From NCBI RefSeq assembly GCF_038051945.1, contig NZ_CP150302.1:4092001-4156000 (forward strand): a DNA stretch of 64,000 bases, written 5' to 3'. Below the pieces are notes generated by a model. That model saw nothing but the letters and a program-made list of their open reading frames with translations. It was not told the origin of the DNA and did no database searches. Numbering within the stretch: position 1 is the first letter of the stretch; every line of letters begins with the position of its first letter. The stretch is from Paenibacillus sp. FSL H3-0469. Its GTDB lineage: Bacteria > Bacillota > Bacilli > Paenibacillales > Paenibacillaceae. This document shows, piece by piece, positions 1 to 7,596 of the stretch. Position numbers and translations under genes: made by a program.

Positions 1-1
1 A

Positions 2-100
2 CAACCCCCGCTTGGAAAAGATGTAATTGATGGGGAATTGCTTCTGCTCCACTATTTTAAATCTGATGGGGTAGTGAACTCATTCGATTTTAAAGTGTGA
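2..100 (+). CDS. 3' end of an unidentified gene (partial)
   Basis: An open frame enters from the left edge (first full codon at base 2) and ends at TGA 98-100, giving 32 residues that finish in SFDFKV. A hairpin that looks like a terminator follows at 177-232, as expected behind a gene end. The fragment is too short to assign to a family. It could be a chance open frame. Confidence 0.4.
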   Translation, partial: QPPLGKDVIDGELLLLHYFKSDGVVNSFDFKV

Positions 101-176
101 GAATTACTTCAACTAATGGCTTGCTGAGTTTCATTCTGATGGCCTACTAATCTGATTACTGGCCAGTCTTTATATT

Positions 177-232
177 TAGCCCATTTAACTACCTGTGGAG
201 TACTCCATTGGGGTAGCTAAGTGGGCTATTTT
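177..232 (+). terminator. Rho-independent terminator-like hairpin
   Basis: Arms 177-193 and 212-228 pair over about 17 bp with two G-T type mismatches, and TTTT follows at 229-232. The loop contains a perfect 10-bp palindrome, GGAGTACTCC (197-206). It lies behind the partial gene at the left edge, which it probably terminates. Confidence 0.6.
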
Positions 233-466
233 AGTATGCAGCAAAAAACAAAAGTGTTCGGTGCGGAAATTACTGAGCCGAACCCTCCCAGCCTTAATCG
301 TTCTTTATAAAATACAAAAATAATTAATATACGTAGAAATAACGAGTTAAATGCAGTAAACGTTAAATAATCGTCGTTAATTTATAGTAAACAGCCGAAT
401 TTATTTACTTACAGGATCTTTTCCTGTTTTTCTTTATGCCCATTTAAGATTATACTGTAATCAGTA

Positions 467-480
467 TTCGTTATAACGAA
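467..480. promoter_or_regulatory. Perfect 14-bp palindrome, possible operator
   Basis: TTCGTTATAACGAA is its own reverse complement. It lies about 210 bases upstream of the surface protein start, in AT-rich DNA, and could be the binding site of a dimeric regulator. No regulator can be named. Confidence 0.35.
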
Positions 481-500
481 CAATAATGCATTCTTACCAT

Positions 501-550
501 TCAGGCTCGTTCACGCCCGTTCAGGTCCACTCAGACCCGTTCAAGTTCGT
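501..550. repeat. Five 10-bp tandem repeats
   Basis: Five consecutive 10-mers with consensus TCAGGCCCGT occur: TCAGGCTCGT, TCACGCCCGT, TCAGGTCCAC, TCAGACCCGT and TCAAGTTCGT. The period is exactly 10 bp, close to one helical turn, so every copy faces the same side of the DNA. They lie about 140 bases before the surface protein start. Confidence 0.6.
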
Positions 551-690
551 TCTAACTTTATACTATCGCCATGATATTTAGTAGTTCTTCAAGAAACCAC
601 TTTATTCGACAAACTATGATTTAGAAGCGCGAACCGGGGCGGATTGTGGCTGGTGGCTGCCGGAGGTCCGCACAGGAAGGGGCGGGGAGA

Positions 691-1659
691 GTGAAGAAGA
701 GACATACATCCATAATCGGCGCGTATATTTTGGCCGTTCTGGCAGGTGTGATCTGGCATGCCGGAGGGGTCAGCGCTGAGGATACGATCAAGCTCACCGT
801 CAACTCGCATACGACCAGTACGGCAACCATGAACAACATGCAGCCGGGAGATACAATGGCTTCGGATTATAAGATAATCAATGACGGAAATGCCCCGTTC
901 GATTATGCAGTTGCCTTCCAGTTCCGCTCCGGGGACGCAGATCTGTACAATATCCTGCAAATGACTCTGCAAAAAGAGGGAGTAATCCTCTATTCAGGGG
1001 TAATGAGCGAGGCCCCGGGTGTGGTGACCATCGGCTCGCTTGCCGGAGGGGAAGCGGAAGCTATCGAAATGAAGGTGTTGTTCCCGCCGGAGGCAGGCAA
1101 CGAGTTCCAGGAGAAGACGGTGAGCGTCGCCTTTGAATTCACAGCTACAGCGGATCCTGCGCCTACAACCGTGCCAACCTCCTCACCGCAACCGACGGCT
1201 GAGCCAGCGGCTTCAGCTACACCTTTACCCGGGTCAACACCGGACACCACGGTCAGTCCCGGCAGTACGCCAGCAGCAACAAGTGCCCCTACGGATTCAA
1301 CAGCAGGCACAGTCTCTCCTAGCGTTACACCATCGCCATCACCAGCAGCGACAGCAACACCGTCTGCGGGTGGAGTAACTGTAAGTGAAGAGCCTGTTCC
1401 GCTAGGCGGAGGGGAAGAGGATGGCGGCAACCGCCCGTCCGCAACCCCGGATTCCGGAGCCGCTGCACTTGGCAGCACACCTGCCCCTTCACCAGGGAAA
1501 GAGGTCAACCTCACAGACGACACGCTTCCGCTGGGAGGGCCGGAGGAAGACGGCAGACTGCCGGACACAGCCAGCCCTTGGTACAATCTGATTGCGGCCA
1601 GCCTGGTTGTCGCCATGATCAGTGTGCTTGTGCTCCGCAGGCTGGGCCAGAAGAAGTAA
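691..1659 (+). CDS. LPXTG-type cell-wall-anchored surface protein
   Basis: Predicted 322-residue secreted protein, probably displayed on the cell wall. A GTG start at 691 is preferred over ATG 646 because a purine-rich AGGAAGGGGCGGGGA site precedes it and the basic KKR plus hydrophobic signal peptide then begins directly. The mature N-terminal half (PGD motif, about 120 residues) resembles an immunoglobulin-like TasA/camelysin-type fold, which is a weak inference. A Pro/Thr/Ser/Ala-rich spacer of about 100 residues follows, with two related acidic motifs (PLGGGEEDGG, PLGGPEEDGR). The C-terminus is a sorting signal: LPDTA at about residue 290, a hydrophobic segment and a basic tail. The class D sortase gene begins 31 bp downstream, so the two probably form an enzyme-substrate pair. 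Confidence 0.85.
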   Translation: MKKRHTSIIGAYILAVLAGVIWHAGGVSAEDTIKLTVNSHTTSTATMNNMQPGDTMASDYKIINDGNAPFDYAVAFQFRSGDADLYNILQMTLQKEGVILYSGVMSEAPGVVTIGSLAGGEAEAIEMKVLFPPEAGNEFQEKTVSVAFEFTATADPAPTTVPTSSPQPTAEPAASATPLPGSTPDTTVSPGSTPAATSAPTDSTAGTVSPSVTPSPSPAATATPSAGGVTVSEEPVPLGGGEEDGGNRPSATPDSGAAALGSTPAPSPGKEVNLTDDTLPLGGPEEDGRLPDTASPWYNLIAASLVVAMISVLVLRRLGQKK

Positions 1660-1689
1660 CTTTATGTAGATGTAAGGAGGAGAGAGAGC

Positions 1690-2349
1690 ATGAAGATGCG
1701 CAGCGGATTCACTTTAGCCGTCAAGCTGATCTTCCTGCTCTCCTTGTGCGTTATGGTGTATTCCGCCTTCCAGATCCTCAAAGCGCCCGCCGAAGCCCGC
1801 GAAGCCCTGAGAATCTGGGACAAAAAGAGGGAGGAAGCCCAGCTTCCCGTAACTTCCGAAGAAGAAATGCCGCTTCCTGAAGGTATGGTTAGCAGCGCAG
1901 AATCACCAAAAGGCGACAAACCTGCTTATATAGCGGGCGAAGTAATTGGAGAGATCTATTTCCCTAAGCTGGATAAGCGGGTTGCGATTCTGGAGGGAAC
2001 CGGCCGGGCGGAGCTGAAGCGGGGCGCCGGACATGATGAAGCAAGCGCCGCCCCCGGTGCCTCCGGGAACAGCGTGCTGGCCGGACACCGTGACACCGTC
2101 TTCCGCAGCCTCGGCGAGCTGGAGACTGGAGACACGCTTGAGCTTGCTACAGCGGATGGAACTTTTACCTATGAAGTAACCGGCAGCCGGATTGTTGACA
2201 GAAATACACGGGGAGCAATTAAGCCCAGCAGAGCTCCCATACTCACCTTGATTACCTGTTACCCGTTCTCTTATGTAGGCTCAGCGCCTGACCGCTACCT
2301 GCTTTCGGCCAAGCTTGTCTCCAGCCAGTCTCCAGTGCAGCAGCCATAA
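1690..2349 (+). CDS. srtD: Class D sortase
   Basis: A 219-residue membrane-anchored transpeptidase expected to cut the LPDTA signal of the upstream protein and attach it to peptidoglycan. One N-terminal TM segment (about residues 9-30) is followed by the catalytic domain. Visible catalytic residues are His133 in AGHRDT, Cys190 in TLITC and Arg202 in PDR, the standard sortase triad. Length and the TLxTC motif fit the class D family, which favours LPxTA-like signals, in agreement with the neighbour. A GGAGG site precedes ATG 1690. No obvious terminator follows; a pyrimidine-rich gap separates it from pepT. Confidence 0.9.
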   Translation: MKMRSGFTLAVKLIFLLSLCVMVYSAFQILKAPAEAREALRIWDKKREEAQLPVTSEEEMPLPEGMVSSAESPKGDKPAYIAGEVIGEIYFPKLDKRVAILEGTGRAELKRGAGHDEASAAPGASGNSVLAGHRDTVFRSLGELETGDTLELATADGTFTYEVTGSRIVDRNTRGAIKPSRAPILTLITCYPFSYVGSAPDRYLLSAKLVSSQSPVQQP

Positions 2350-2460
2350 CCTGCGTTCCCGCTCCTTCCCTCTCTTCCGCTTTCCCGCTGCCTTCCTCAC
2401 TCCAACTTGCCCCTCGCCTCCCGCCAGCCTCCATCCCCCTTCACTCCACACCATCCGCCT
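2350..2460. other. Pyrimidine-rich tract between srtD and pepT
   Basis: The plus strand of this ~110-bp stretch is almost entirely C and T with few purines. It has no convincing gene and no hairpin terminator. Confidence 0.45.
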
Positions 2461-2527
2461 AAAGTATGAGACCCGGGCCGTATCGTGATAATATAGACAT
2501 ACGAAGCTGAAGAGGAGATGACCTGCA

Positions 2528-3760
2528 TTGAAGGAAGAGTTAATTAGACGTTTTGTATCGTATGCTGAAATGGATACCCAATCCAGCGAGGACAGCGAGA
2601 CCTGCCCGTCCACTCCAGGCCAAATGGTACTGGCGCATAAGCTGGCAGAGGAGCTGCAGGAGCTGGGACTGACGGAGATTACGGTGGACGAGCATGCATA
2701 TGTCATGGCCTCGCTGCCCGCTAACACAGATAAAGAGGTTCCGGTGATCGGCTTCCTGGCCCATCTGGATACCGCCACGGATTTTACCGGTACGAATGTG
2801 AAGCCGCAGATTGTAGAGAATTATGACGGGCAGGATCTGGTGCTGAATCAAGCCCAGAATATTATCCTGTCCACGAAGAGCTTCCCGGAGCTGAGCGGCT
2901 ACAAGGGGCATACGCTGATTACAACCGACGGCACCACCCTGCTGGGGGCGGACAACAAGGCGGGCATCGCTGAGATCATGACGGCTATGGCCCATCTGCT
3001 GGCGCATCCGGAGATTAAGCATGGCAAAATCCGGGTCGCTTTTACCCCCGATGAAGAAATCGGACGCGGCCCGCATAAGTTCGACGTTGCCGCCTTCGGC
3101 GCTTCCTATGCCTACACCGTGGACGGAGGCCCGCTCGGGGAGCTGGAATATGAGAGCTTTAATGCCGCCGCGGCCAAAATCAGCTTCCACGGAGTCAACG
3201 TCCATCCCGGTACAGCCAAGGGCAAGATGATCCATTCGTCCAAAATCGCCATGGCTTTCCATCTCCGTCTGCCCGCCGGTGAAGCTCCTGAATTCACAGA
3301 CGGCTACGAGGGATTCTACCACCTGATCTCCATGCAAGGCAGTGCCGAGCACAGCAAGCTTCATTACATCATCCGTGACTTTGACCGCGACAGCTTCGAG
3401 AACCGCAAATCGAATATCGCTGCAATTGTGGAGGAATTCAAATCTACATACGGGGCGGACAACATCGTGCTGGAGATGAATGACCAATACTATAATATGC
3501 GCGAGAAAATCGAGCCCGTCCGGCATATCGTCGATATCGCCCGGGAAGCGATGGAGGGCCTCGGCATCACGCCGGTTATCCGTCCAATCCGCGGAGGGAC
3601 TGACGGTTCACAGCTCTCTTATATGGGGCTGCCTACACCGAATATTTTCACCGGAGGCGAGAATTTCCACGGCAAATTTGAGTACGCCTCTGTAGACGTC
3701 ATGCTGCAGGCTGTACAGGTGATCGTTGAGATTGCCCGGCTGGCGGAGCAGAAAGCGTAA
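2528..3760 (+). CDS. pepT: Peptidase T (tripeptide aminopeptidase)
   Basis: A 410-residue cytoplasmic M20-family zinc aminopeptidase that removes the N-terminal residue from tripeptides. The start is TTG at 2528 behind GAAGAGGAGATG; no better ATG lies nearby. Metal and catalytic residues are visible: His79 and Asp81 in AHLDTA, Asp142 in GADNKAG, and Glu176-Glu177 in PDEEIGRGP. The C-terminal GGTDGSQLS and PNIFTGG motifs are typical of PepT. Length matches the family. It appears to be transcribed alone and ends at the bidirectional terminator at 3784-3824. Confidence 0.95.
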   Translation: MKEELIRRFVSYAEMDTQSSEDSETCPSTPGQMVLAHKLAEELQELGLTEITVDEHAYVMASLPANTDKEVPVIGFLAHLDTATDFTGTNVKPQIVENYDGQDLVLNQAQNIILSTKSFPELSGYKGHTLITTDGTTLLGADNKAGIAEIMTAMAHLLAHPEIKHGKIRVAFTPDEEIGRGPHKFDVAAFGASYAYTVDGGPLGELEYESFNAAAAKISFHGVNVHPGTAKGKMIHSSKIAMAFHLRLPAGEAPEFTDGYEGFYHLISMQGSAEHSKLHYIIRDFDRDSFENRKSNIAAIVEEFKSTYGADNIVLEMNDQYYNMREKIEPVRHIVDIAREAMEGLGITPVIRPIRGGTDGSQLSYMGLPTPNIFTGGENFHGKFEYASVDVMLQAVQVIVEIARLAEQKA

Positions 3761-3783
3761 GCAAGGTTATAGGATGCAGCACA

Positions 3784-3824
3784 AAAATCCCCGGTCAAGC
3801 GTACTCCGCTCAATCGGGGATTTT
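3784..3824. terminator. Bidirectional terminator between pepT and an hxlR-type gene
   Basis: AAAATCCCCG (3784-3793) pairs with CGGGGATTTT (3815-3824), giving A- and T-runs on both strands. The right arm overlaps the stop region of the convergent HxlR-type gene. Confidence 0.75.
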
Positions 3825-4262
3825 CGTGCTGCGCGGGGCTTCGTCCCCGCTTTCCTTGCTGTCCTGTCCGTCCTCAGCCAGGGCTCCATCATCACCTCTT
3901 GCGAGTACCTCCCGGTATCCCTCACCCCAATGCTTGATGCTGAGAATCGCGGTCTCCAGTCCCTGCGCCCATTCGGTCAAGGAGTACTCTACCTTCTGCG
4001 GCACCTGAGGGTACACCTTCCGGTGGACCAGACCGTCACGCTCCAGATCCCGCAGCTGCATCACCAGCATCCGCTGTGTAATGCCGGGGCATAGTCTGCG
4101 CAGCTCGTTGAACCGCTTCGGCCCGCTGATCAGATGATAGAGCAGAACACCCTTCCACTTCCCGCCAATAACTTCAAGGGTCCGCTGCATTGAGCTGTTC
4201 TCCGCCCCGTAATCCACGCCCTCTGCCTCATCGGAGCCTCCGTCTCTTCCTTGTACGTTCAT
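3810..4262 (-). CDS. HxlR-family transcriptional regulator
   Basis: A 150-residue winged-helix DNA-binding protein. The HxlR core (about residues 25-115) shows the family signatures IGGKWKGVLLYHL, FNELRRLCPGITQRML and VEYSLTEWAQ. Unlike YodB or HypR, the N-terminal part shows no conserved redox cysteine; a Cys lies in RRLCPGI. The C-terminus has an acidic, low-complexity extension of about 30 residues beyond the usual family length. It lies directly behind the Old Yellow Enzyme gene on the same strand but is separated from it by a terminator. A perfect 10-bp palindrome at 4300-4309, about 38 bases upstream of the start, is a candidate autoregulatory operator. Confidence 0.88.
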   Translation of the reverse strand: MNVQGRDGGSDEAEGVDYGAENSSMQRTLEVIGGKWKGVLLYHLISGPKRFNELRRLCPGITQRMLVMQLRDLERDGLVHRKVYPQVPQKVEYSLTEWAQGLETAILSIKHWGEGYREVLARGDDGALAEDGQDSKESGDEAPRSTKIPD

Positions 4263-4299
4263 CTCTGCCGCACCCCATTTCCGGTCGTCCCTGATTTAG

Positions 4300-4309
4300 T
4301 ACAATTGTA
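4300..4309. promoter_or_regulatory. Palindrome upstream of the HxlR-type gene, candidate operator
   Basis: TACAATTGTA is a perfect palindrome (extended, with one mismatch, to GTACAATTGTAT). It lies within about 40 bases of the start of the HxlR-type gene at 3810-4262. Autoregulation is inferred only from position and symmetry. Confidence 0.35.
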
Positions 4310-4328
4310 TCATAGATGCTGATACGGC

Positions 4329-4371
4329 AAAAACCCCGTGCCGCCCTGGAACAACAGGCGTACGGGGTTCT
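4329..4371 (-). terminator. Terminator behind the Old Yellow Enzyme gene
   Basis: On the minus strand AACCCCGTACGCC pairs with GGCGGCACGGGGTT and is followed by TTTTTG. It lies about 35 bases behind the stop of the flavin oxidoreductase gene. Confidence 0.75.
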
Positions 4372-4406
4372 TAACATGCTATGGTCACAGACCGTTACCC
4401 GTCTGT

Positions 4407-5543
4407 TTATTTCTTCACCGGCAGCCAGCCCGGCGTATGGATCAGCGCTCTCCAGAGCGGGTCCGGAATCACAAGCTCTGCTTGGGCATTCGGATCAAGC
4501 TCAGTCTTAATCTCATCGGCCCGGCCCCCGGCCAGCTTCTGCACCCAGTCCGGTTCAATCAGCAGCGGACGGCCCAGGGCCACCAGGCTGATGCCGCTGT
4601 CCAGACTCTTCAGGGCGTCGGCGGCAGAGTAGAGCGAGCCTACGCCAATTACCGGAGCCTTGCCCCCTGCACGTTCCACAATCTGTTCGATCCGCGGACG
4701 GCTGTCTTCTGTCCCCCGGCGCGGCAGCGACCACAGCTCCATGAGGGACGCATGCAGGTAATCCAGCCCCTCCGCTGTCAGCGCATCGATTAGGGCAAAC
4801 GTGTCAGCCATCGTAATCCCCGGTGTCTCCGGCTCTTCAGGCGAGAAGCGGTAGCCTACAAGGAATGCACCCTGTGCATGCTGCTTCACCGCAGCCTTGA
4901 CACTGCGCAGAACGGCCAGCGGGAAGGTGAGCCGCTTCTGCAGATCTCCGCCCCAGCGGTCTTCGCGTCTGTTGGAGTGCGGCGAGAAGAATTGCTGCAG
5001 CAGATACCCGTTCGCACCGTGAATCTCAACGCCATCGAAGCCGGCCTCAATCGCCCGGCGTGTCGCTTCTCCGAAATCGGCGATAATACCGGTAATCTCT
5101 TCGTCTGTCAGCGGGCGCGGAACTGTACCCTGTCCGCCGCCCGGCAGCTCAGCCGGCACATCGCTTGCACTGACAGGCTGCCCGTCAACCAGCTGCTCCG
5201 GCGGGCATTGGCGTCCGCCGTGGAAGATCTGGAGCACAGCCTTCGCTCCTTCGCCCTTGATGGCCTCCGCCAGCTCACGCAGGCTCGGAATCAGGCCGTC
5301 ATGGTCAGCTCCGAATTCGCCAGGGAAGCCCTTCCCGCCGCGCGACACATAGACACAGGCAGTAATGACCATCCCCGCTCCGCCAGAACGGCGGATATAA
5401 TAGTCCAGCTCCGGCCGGGAGACGGTTCCATCCTCATTCGAGGAGAAGTTAGTCATCGGCGCCATGACCACACGGTTCTTCAGTTCAATCCCGCTCTTGA
5501 ATTTGAACGTCTCCAGCAGCGGGCTATATTCTGTCTTTAGCAT
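4407..5543 (-). CDS. NADH:flavin oxidoreductase, Old Yellow Enzyme family
   Basis: An FMN-dependent TIM-barrel ene-reductase of about 378 residues. It begins with the typical LKNRVVMAPMTNFSSNEDG segment and has QIFHGGRQ, GVEIHGANGYLLQQFFSP and GVGSLYSAADAL (phosphate-binding) motifs. The start is ATG 5543, which has GGAGGG at a normal distance; upstream in-frame ATGs are too close to that site or lack one. Such enzymes reduce electrophilic alkenes such as enones, quinones or nitro compounds; the true substrate cannot be told. Two HxlR-type regulators flank it on the same strand, which suggests induction by reactive electrophiles. A TACAC-N8-GTGTA inverted repeat (5573-5590) sits 30 bases before the start. 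Confidence 0.9.
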   Translation of the reverse strand: MLKTEYSPLLETFKFKSGIELKNRVVMAPMTNFSSNEDGTVSRPELDYYIRRSGGAGMVITACVYVSRGGKGFPGEFGADHDGLIPSLRELAEAIKGEGAKAVLQIFHGGRQCPPEQLVDGQPVSASDVPAELPGGGQGTVPRPLTDEEITGIIADFGEATRRAIEAGFDGVEIHGANGYLLQQFFSPHSNRREDRWGGDLQKRLTFPLAVLRSVKAAVKQHAQGAFLVGYRFSPEEPETPGITMADTFALIDALTAEGLDYLHASLMELWSLPRRGTEDSRPRIEQIVERAGGKAPVIGVGSLYSAADALKSLDSGISLVALGRPLLIEPDWVQKLAGGRADEIKTELDPNAQAELVIPDPLWRALIHTPGWLPVKK

Positions 5544-5572
5544 AACTACCATTCCCTCCAATAAATCAAATA

Positions 5573-5590
5573 TACACATACAATAGTGTA
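5573..5590. promoter_or_regulatory. Inverted repeat upstream of the Old Yellow Enzyme gene
   Basis: TACAC and GTGTA arms separated by 8 bases lie about 30 bases before the start codon. This is a plausible operator for one of the adjacent HxlR-type regulators, inferred from position only. Confidence 0.3.
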
Positions 5591-5637
5591 CAACTTAATT
5601 TTACACAATACAAATGGTAAATCTGCATTTACAGAAC

Positions 5638-6012
5638 CTATCTATCAGAGGGAGTTCCATCTTTCCAGATTACCTTCTCCCCGTAATTCTTGCCCCAGTC
5701 ATACATCATACGCAGCACCGGCATCAGCGTGTGTCCATACTCTGTCAGGGAGTATTCGACGCGCGGAGGAACCTCCGCATATACCTGTCTGAATACCAGC
5801 TGATCTTCCTCCAGCTCACGGAGCTGGTTGGTCAGCATTTTCTGGGTAATATGGGGAATCAGCTTCTTCAATTCACTGAAGCGTTTGGTCCCTTCCAGAC
5901 CCAGGTGCCACAGTATAATCAGCTTCCACTTGCCGCCGATCACAGCGAGTGTGAGCTCCTTCTCGCAGTTGATCTCCTTCAGGTTGATGCGGTCTTTAAT
6001 TTCAGTCGCCAA
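5638..6012 (-). CDS. HxlR-family transcriptional regulator
   Basis: A 124-residue winged-helix regulator of normal family length, with [39 protein letters not shown] and [14 protein letters not shown] cysteine just before the first helix (about residue 16) is in the position of the thiol sensor used by redox-responsive relatives such as YodB and HypR, so electrophile or aldehyde sensing is possible. It lies between hxlB (144 bp upstream) and the Old Yellow Enzyme gene (95 bp downstream), all on the minus strand. In B. subtilis HxlR activates hxlAB; whether this protein does so here, or controls the oxidoreductase instead, cannot be decided from sequence. Confidence 0.9.
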   Translation of the reverse strand: MATEIKDRINLKEINCEKELTLAVIGGKWKLIILWHLGLEGTKRFSELKKLIPHITQKMLTNQLRELEEDQLVFRQVYAEVPPRVEYSLTEYGHTLMPVLRMMYDWGKNYGEKVIWKDGTPSDR

Positions 6013-6071
6013 TATTCAGCCCCCTTCCGGCTATAAACATATTACAAATCCATCAGCCACTCCGCATAGGC

Positions 6072-6105
6072 AACAAAGGATGCCCTCCCGTCAAGGAAAG
6101 CATCC
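6072..6105 (-). terminator. Possible weak terminator behind hxlB
   Basis: On the minus strand GGATGC-TTTCC pairs with GGGAGG-GCATCC and is followed by TTTGTTG. It separates hxlB from the HxlR-type gene. Confidence 0.45.
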
Positions 6106-6155
6106 GTGTGATAGCTTTATTGTACTCCAAGCTCTATTCTATTCCAAATCGTATA

Positions 6156-6713
6156 CTATTCCAAATTGGCATGCTTGCCGAACATCCGGCCGGAGGTCTG
6201 CCCCGTCTGCTCCATGATCCGCAGAATGACTGCATCATAGAATACAAGCAGCGTCTGTTCAAACAAGGAGGCCATCGGCTGCAGCGTCGTATAGCTGCCG
6301 TCCGGCCGTTCCTTGGGAGCGCCGGGCAGCTTGACTGTATGATCTGCGAGACGTCCGAGCGCCGAGTCCGGCTGAATGGTTACGAGGACTACAGCTGCTC
6401 CGATTGCCTTGGCTTTCTCAGCCATGGAGACCAGTCCCTTCGTCCCGCCTGAGCCGGAACCCAGTACAAGCACATCGCCGGGGCTGATGCCCGGCGTTAC
6501 CGTCTCTCCGACCACATAAGCTGTCCGCCCGGCCTGCATCAGCCGCATGGCGAAGGCCCGGCCCATCAGGCCGGAACGCCCGGCACCGGCCACGAAGATC
6601 TGACCTGCGCGCAGCAGCAGCTCCGTCAGCACCTCGCCCTCTCCGGCATCCAGCCCGGAGACGGTGCCTTCCAGCTCCTTCACAATTTCATGTGCGTAAT
6701 ACTGCGTGTCCAT
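6156..6713 (-). CDS. hxlB: 6-phospho-3-hexuloisomerase
   Basis: A 185-residue SIS-domain sugar isomerase that converts D-arabino-3-hexulose 6-phosphate to fructose 6-phosphate, the second step of the ribulose monophosphate route of formaldehyde fixation. Family motifs visible are FVAGAGRSGLMGRAFAMRL, VGETVTPGISPGDVLVLGSGSGGT and a C-terminal EQTLLVFYDAVI stretch. Length is normal. It begins 6 bp behind hxlA, so the two are co-transcribed. In Bacillus the pair serves formaldehyde detoxification rather than growth on C1 compounds. Confidence 0.95.
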   Translation of the reverse strand: MDTQYYAHEIVKELEGTVSGLDAGEGEVLTELLLRAGQIFVAGAGRSGLMGRAFAMRLMQAGRTAYVVGETVTPGISPGDVLVLGSGSGGTKGLVSMAEKAKAIGAAVVLVTIQPDSALGRLADHTVKLPGAPKERPDGSYTTLQPMASLFEQTLLVFYDAVILRIMEQTGQTSGRMFGKHANLE

Positions 6714-6719
6714 GGCTGC

Positions 6720-7352
6720 TTAAGCCTGGCTTACAAGGCGCTTCATTTCCGCCGCAGTTGCTTTCATATCAGCTTCGCCGGTAATGCCGCCGCCCACGAT
6801 TACCAGATCGGGCTGCGCAGCAATCACTTCAGGCAGCGTACTCAGCTTGATGCCGCCGGCAATTGCCGTTTTGGCCCGGGTCACCACGCTCTTAATATCT
6901 CTCAGATCCGCGAAGGAATTCTTACCTTCAGCCTGATGGTCATAGCCGGAATGCACGCAGACATAATCCACACCCAGCGCATCCACTTCAGCGGCTCTGG
7001 CCTTGAGATCCTTCACGTTAATCAGATCGACCAGGATTTCAGCTCCCGTCTTCTTCGCTTCCTCCACCGCGCCGCGGATCGTTGAATCATCGGATACACC
7101 CAGCACAGTCACGATACCCGCGCCCGCTTCCACTGCCTTCATTACCTCGTATCCGCCGGCATCCATAATTTTGAGATCGGCCAGCACCGTAAGCGCCGGG
7201 AAAGCTTCCTTGATGGCTTTTACCGCATGCAGCCCCTCATTGATAACGACAGGTGTTCCAATTTCAACGATATCTATAGATTCGGCAACCTCTGCAACTA
7301 CCGCCTTGGCTCCAGCAATATCCACCAGATCGAGTGCTAACTGTAATTTCAT
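6720..7352 (-). CDS. hxlA: 3-hexulose-6-phosphate synthase
   Basis: A 210-residue TIM-barrel enzyme of the orotidine-phosphate decarboxylase suprafamily that condenses formaldehyde with ribulose 5-phosphate. Typical segments are MKLQLALDLVDI, DIVEIGTPVVINEGL, LADLKIMDAGGYE (catalytic Asp-Lys-Asp region), VCVHSGYDHQAEG and VIVGGGITGEAD. An AAGGAGAA site precedes ATG 7352. It is the first gene of the hxlA-hxlB operon. The roughly 240 bases upstream, shared with the divergent MATE gene, should hold its promoter. Unlike in B. subtilis, no hxlR gene is divergently placed here; the nearest HxlR-type gene lies downstream of hxlB. Confidence 0.95.
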   Translation of the reverse strand: MKLQLALDLVDIAGAKAVVAEVAESIDIVEIGTPVVINEGLHAVKAIKEAFPALTVLADLKIMDAGGYEVMKAVEAGAGIVTVLGVSDDSTIRGAVEEAKKTGAEILVDLINVKDLKARAAEVDALGVDYVCVHSGYDHQAEGKNSFADLRDIKSVVTRAKTAIAGGIKLSTLPEVIAAQPDLVIVGGGITGEADMKATAAEMKRLVSQA

Positions 7353-7596
7353 ATGTGTAAGTTCTCCTTATCCGTAATGTATTTTTGGAAGTGCTGTTTC
7401 TCAGTTTAGGGATATACTGCCGATAAGGGAAGTAGGCACTTTTTTGTGAGGTAGTCACCTGGAGGATACTATTGGGCGAAGCCGGAGGATTTTATGGCAA
7501 CATGCCCGAAAATCCTACTGCATTTTCACAACAGTTGTGCTACCATACATTTGATTCGAAGATTCACAGCCGCAAGGAATCCTAATAAGAAGGTGT

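Larger units (their letters stand above)
233..690. other. AT-rich intergenic region upstream of the surface protein
   Basis: No convincing gene is seen in these roughly 460 bases. The stretch is AT-rich up to about 480. It holds a perfect 14-bp palindrome (467-480) and five degenerate 10-bp tandem repeats (501-550), listed separately. A promoter for the surface protein gene is expected here, but no clear -35/-10 pair can be assigned by eye. Confidence 0.5.

Noticed and set aside
990..1616. 208-codon minus-strand frame opposite the surface protein
   Set aside because: It is the shadow of the Pro/Thr/Ala-rich coding region; no ribosome site and no family features.
2540..3526. 328-codon minus-strand frame opposite pepT
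   Set aside because: The plus strand carries an unmistakable peptidase T; the opposite frame is open because of codon bias.
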